Shown here: positions 24,274 to 24,544 of the stretch, piece after piece
Position numbering within the stretch: position 1 is the stretch's first letter
Layout: every line of letters begins with the position of its first letter
Assembly: GCF_000278725.1 (NCBI RefSeq)
Contig: NZ_ALCA01000022.1
Coordinates: 1-24,544, forward strand
From: Actinomyces sp. ICM47
GTDB taxonomy: Bacteria; Actinomycetota; Actinomycetes; Actinomycetales; Actinomycetaceae
Length of the DNA stretch: 24,544 nucleotides
Direction: 5' to 3'
Program-made: the position numbers and the translations under genes
The notes under the pieces: generated by a model
What the model saw: only the letters and a program-made list of their open reading frames with translations
Told to the model about the DNA's origin: nothing
The model's database searches: none

Positions 24274-24290
24274 TGTCACGGCACGTGACA
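24274..24290 (+). promoter_or_regulatory. Inverted repeat in the leader of the surface-protein gene
   Basis: TGTCACG-GCA-CGTGACA has perfect 7-bp arms and a 3-base spacer, 36 bases before the ATG. It could be an operator or a short leader hairpin. The right arm belongs to the GTGACAC motif also seen near 8794 and 17343. Confidence 0.45.
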
Positions 24291-24326
24291 CATTCGTCTT
24301 CACTACTTTCCCCGAGAGGAAACAAT

Positions 24327-24544
24327 ATGCGTGCCTCCAATCTTCGCCGCGCCGCCATTGCAACGCTGAGCGCTGCCGCTGTCTCCGCCGGCGTCATCCT
24401 GCCGACGTATGCTGATGACGCTCCGGTCGCCGGAGCAACCAGCCCAGTCGCGTCCGAGCCGACCACCCCCGGCACCGAGCCCACGACCCCCGGTACCGAG
24501 CCGACCACCCCCGGCACCGAGCCGACGACCCCCGGCACCGAGCC
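24327..24544 (+). CDS. Secreted or cell-surface protein with EPTTPGT repeats (5' part only)
   Basis: The first 72 residues of a gene that runs off the window. GAGAGGAAA lies just upstream of the ATG at 24327. The N-terminus is a clear signal peptide: positively charged start (MRASNLRR), hydrophobic Ala/Val core, and a likely cleavage after TYA near residue 29, giving mature DDAPVAG. A short Ala/Ser/Pro linker leads to tandem EPTTPGT repeats from residue 44 to the end of the window. Pro/Thr-rich repeats of this type form extended, often glycosylated stalks in wall-bound adhesins. The functional domain and any LPXTG anchor are beyond the window, so no function is assigned. Confidence 0.8.
   Translation, partial: MRASNLRRAAIATLSAAAVSAGVILPTYADDAPVAGATSPVASEPTTPGTEPTTPGTEPTTPGTEPTTPGTE
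24456..24544 (+). repeat. 21-bp tandem repeat encoding EPTTPGT
   Basis: Four complete copies (24456, 24477, 24498, 24519) and the start of a fifth. The protein unit is identical in each copy; DNA differences are all synonymous (ACC/ACG, GGC/GGT, CCG/CCC). The 21-bp length keeps the frame when copy number changes. Confidence 0.95.

Larger units (their letters stand above)
23926..24326. other. AT-rich non-coding region between the IS and the surface-protein gene
   Basis: About 400 bases visibly richer in A+T (one sampled 60-base line is 40% GC) than the rest of the window. It holds the promoter and leader of the downstream gene. A minus-strand frame of 90 codons (24091-24363) overlaps that gene's start, lacks a ribosome-binding site and matches no family I recognise. 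The composition suggests DNA gained by transfer or a relic of an earlier insertion. Confidence 0.55.

Noticed and set aside
22193..24326. tRNA or other structured RNA gene next to the IS as an integration site
   Set aside because: I found no cloverleaf-like sequence or conserved TTCGA-type arm in either spacer.
24091..24363. 90-codon minus-strand frame in the AT-rich region
   Set aside because: No ribosome-binding site, no family resemblance I can name, and it overlaps the well-supported signal-peptide gene. It could be a relic, but I cannot support a gene.
24257..24538. Minus-strand VPGVVGS repeat protein
   Set aside because: It is the antisense reading of the EPTTPGT repeat region; the plus strand has a Shine-Dalgarno sequence and a signal peptide.
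4888..24544. CRISPR array
   Set aside because: The tandem repeats in the window (15 bp and 21 bp) are in coding frames, have no spacers, and no cas genes are present.

Overview
The window looks like chromosomal DNA of a high-GC actinobacterium, most likely an Actinomyces/Schaalia-type member of the Actinomycetaceae. The evidence is a strong C/G bias at third codon positions, an IleRS of the long HYGH class behind an actinobacterial translational T-box, a three-subunit anaerobic glycerol-3-phosphate dehydrogenase, and several genes that look leaderless. The genus is inference; no search was possible.

Layout. 11-3520 (minus): ileS with its T-box leader. 3661-5570 (plus): a YraQ/ArsP-type permease and a TIGR03943-type membrane partner with overlapping start and stop, probably a metal-related pair. 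5583-12139 (plus): a compact sulfate-ester locus. It holds an MFS sugar porter and a cytoplasmic Cys-type sulfatase, then, after a strong hairpin, a ROK regulator, an anaerobic sulfatase-maturating radical SAM enzyme (anSME) and a TauE/SafE permease, the last three joined by overlapping stop/start codons. 12224-12979 (minus): a short-chain dehydrogenase. 13043-17156 (minus): glpA-glpB-glpC with ATGA overlaps. 17422-22141 (plus): an M13 endopeptidase (PepO-like) and an M1 aminopeptidase (PepN), separated and followed by hairpin terminators. 22533-23903: an ISL3-family insertion sequence whose transposase is broken by a one-base frameshift and a short deletion that removes the region expected to carry the catalytic Glu. 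23926-24326: AT-rich, foreign-looking non-coding DNA. 24327 to the window end: the start of a secreted or surface protein with EPTTPGT repeats.

How the genes fit together. The sulfate-ester locus reads as one system: import of a sulfated (probably sugar) compound, cytoplasmic desulfation, oxygen-independent activation of the sulfatase by anSME, disposal of the released sulfur oxyanion by TauE/SafE, and control by the ROK repressor. A shared motif, AGTGAC-N4-ATCA, lies upstream of both the transporter and the regulator and is the best candidate ROK operator. This locus is the strongest candidate in the window for an undescribed system. glpABC points to anaerobic respiration on glycerol-3-phosphate, which agrees with an anaerobic-type sulfatase maturase.
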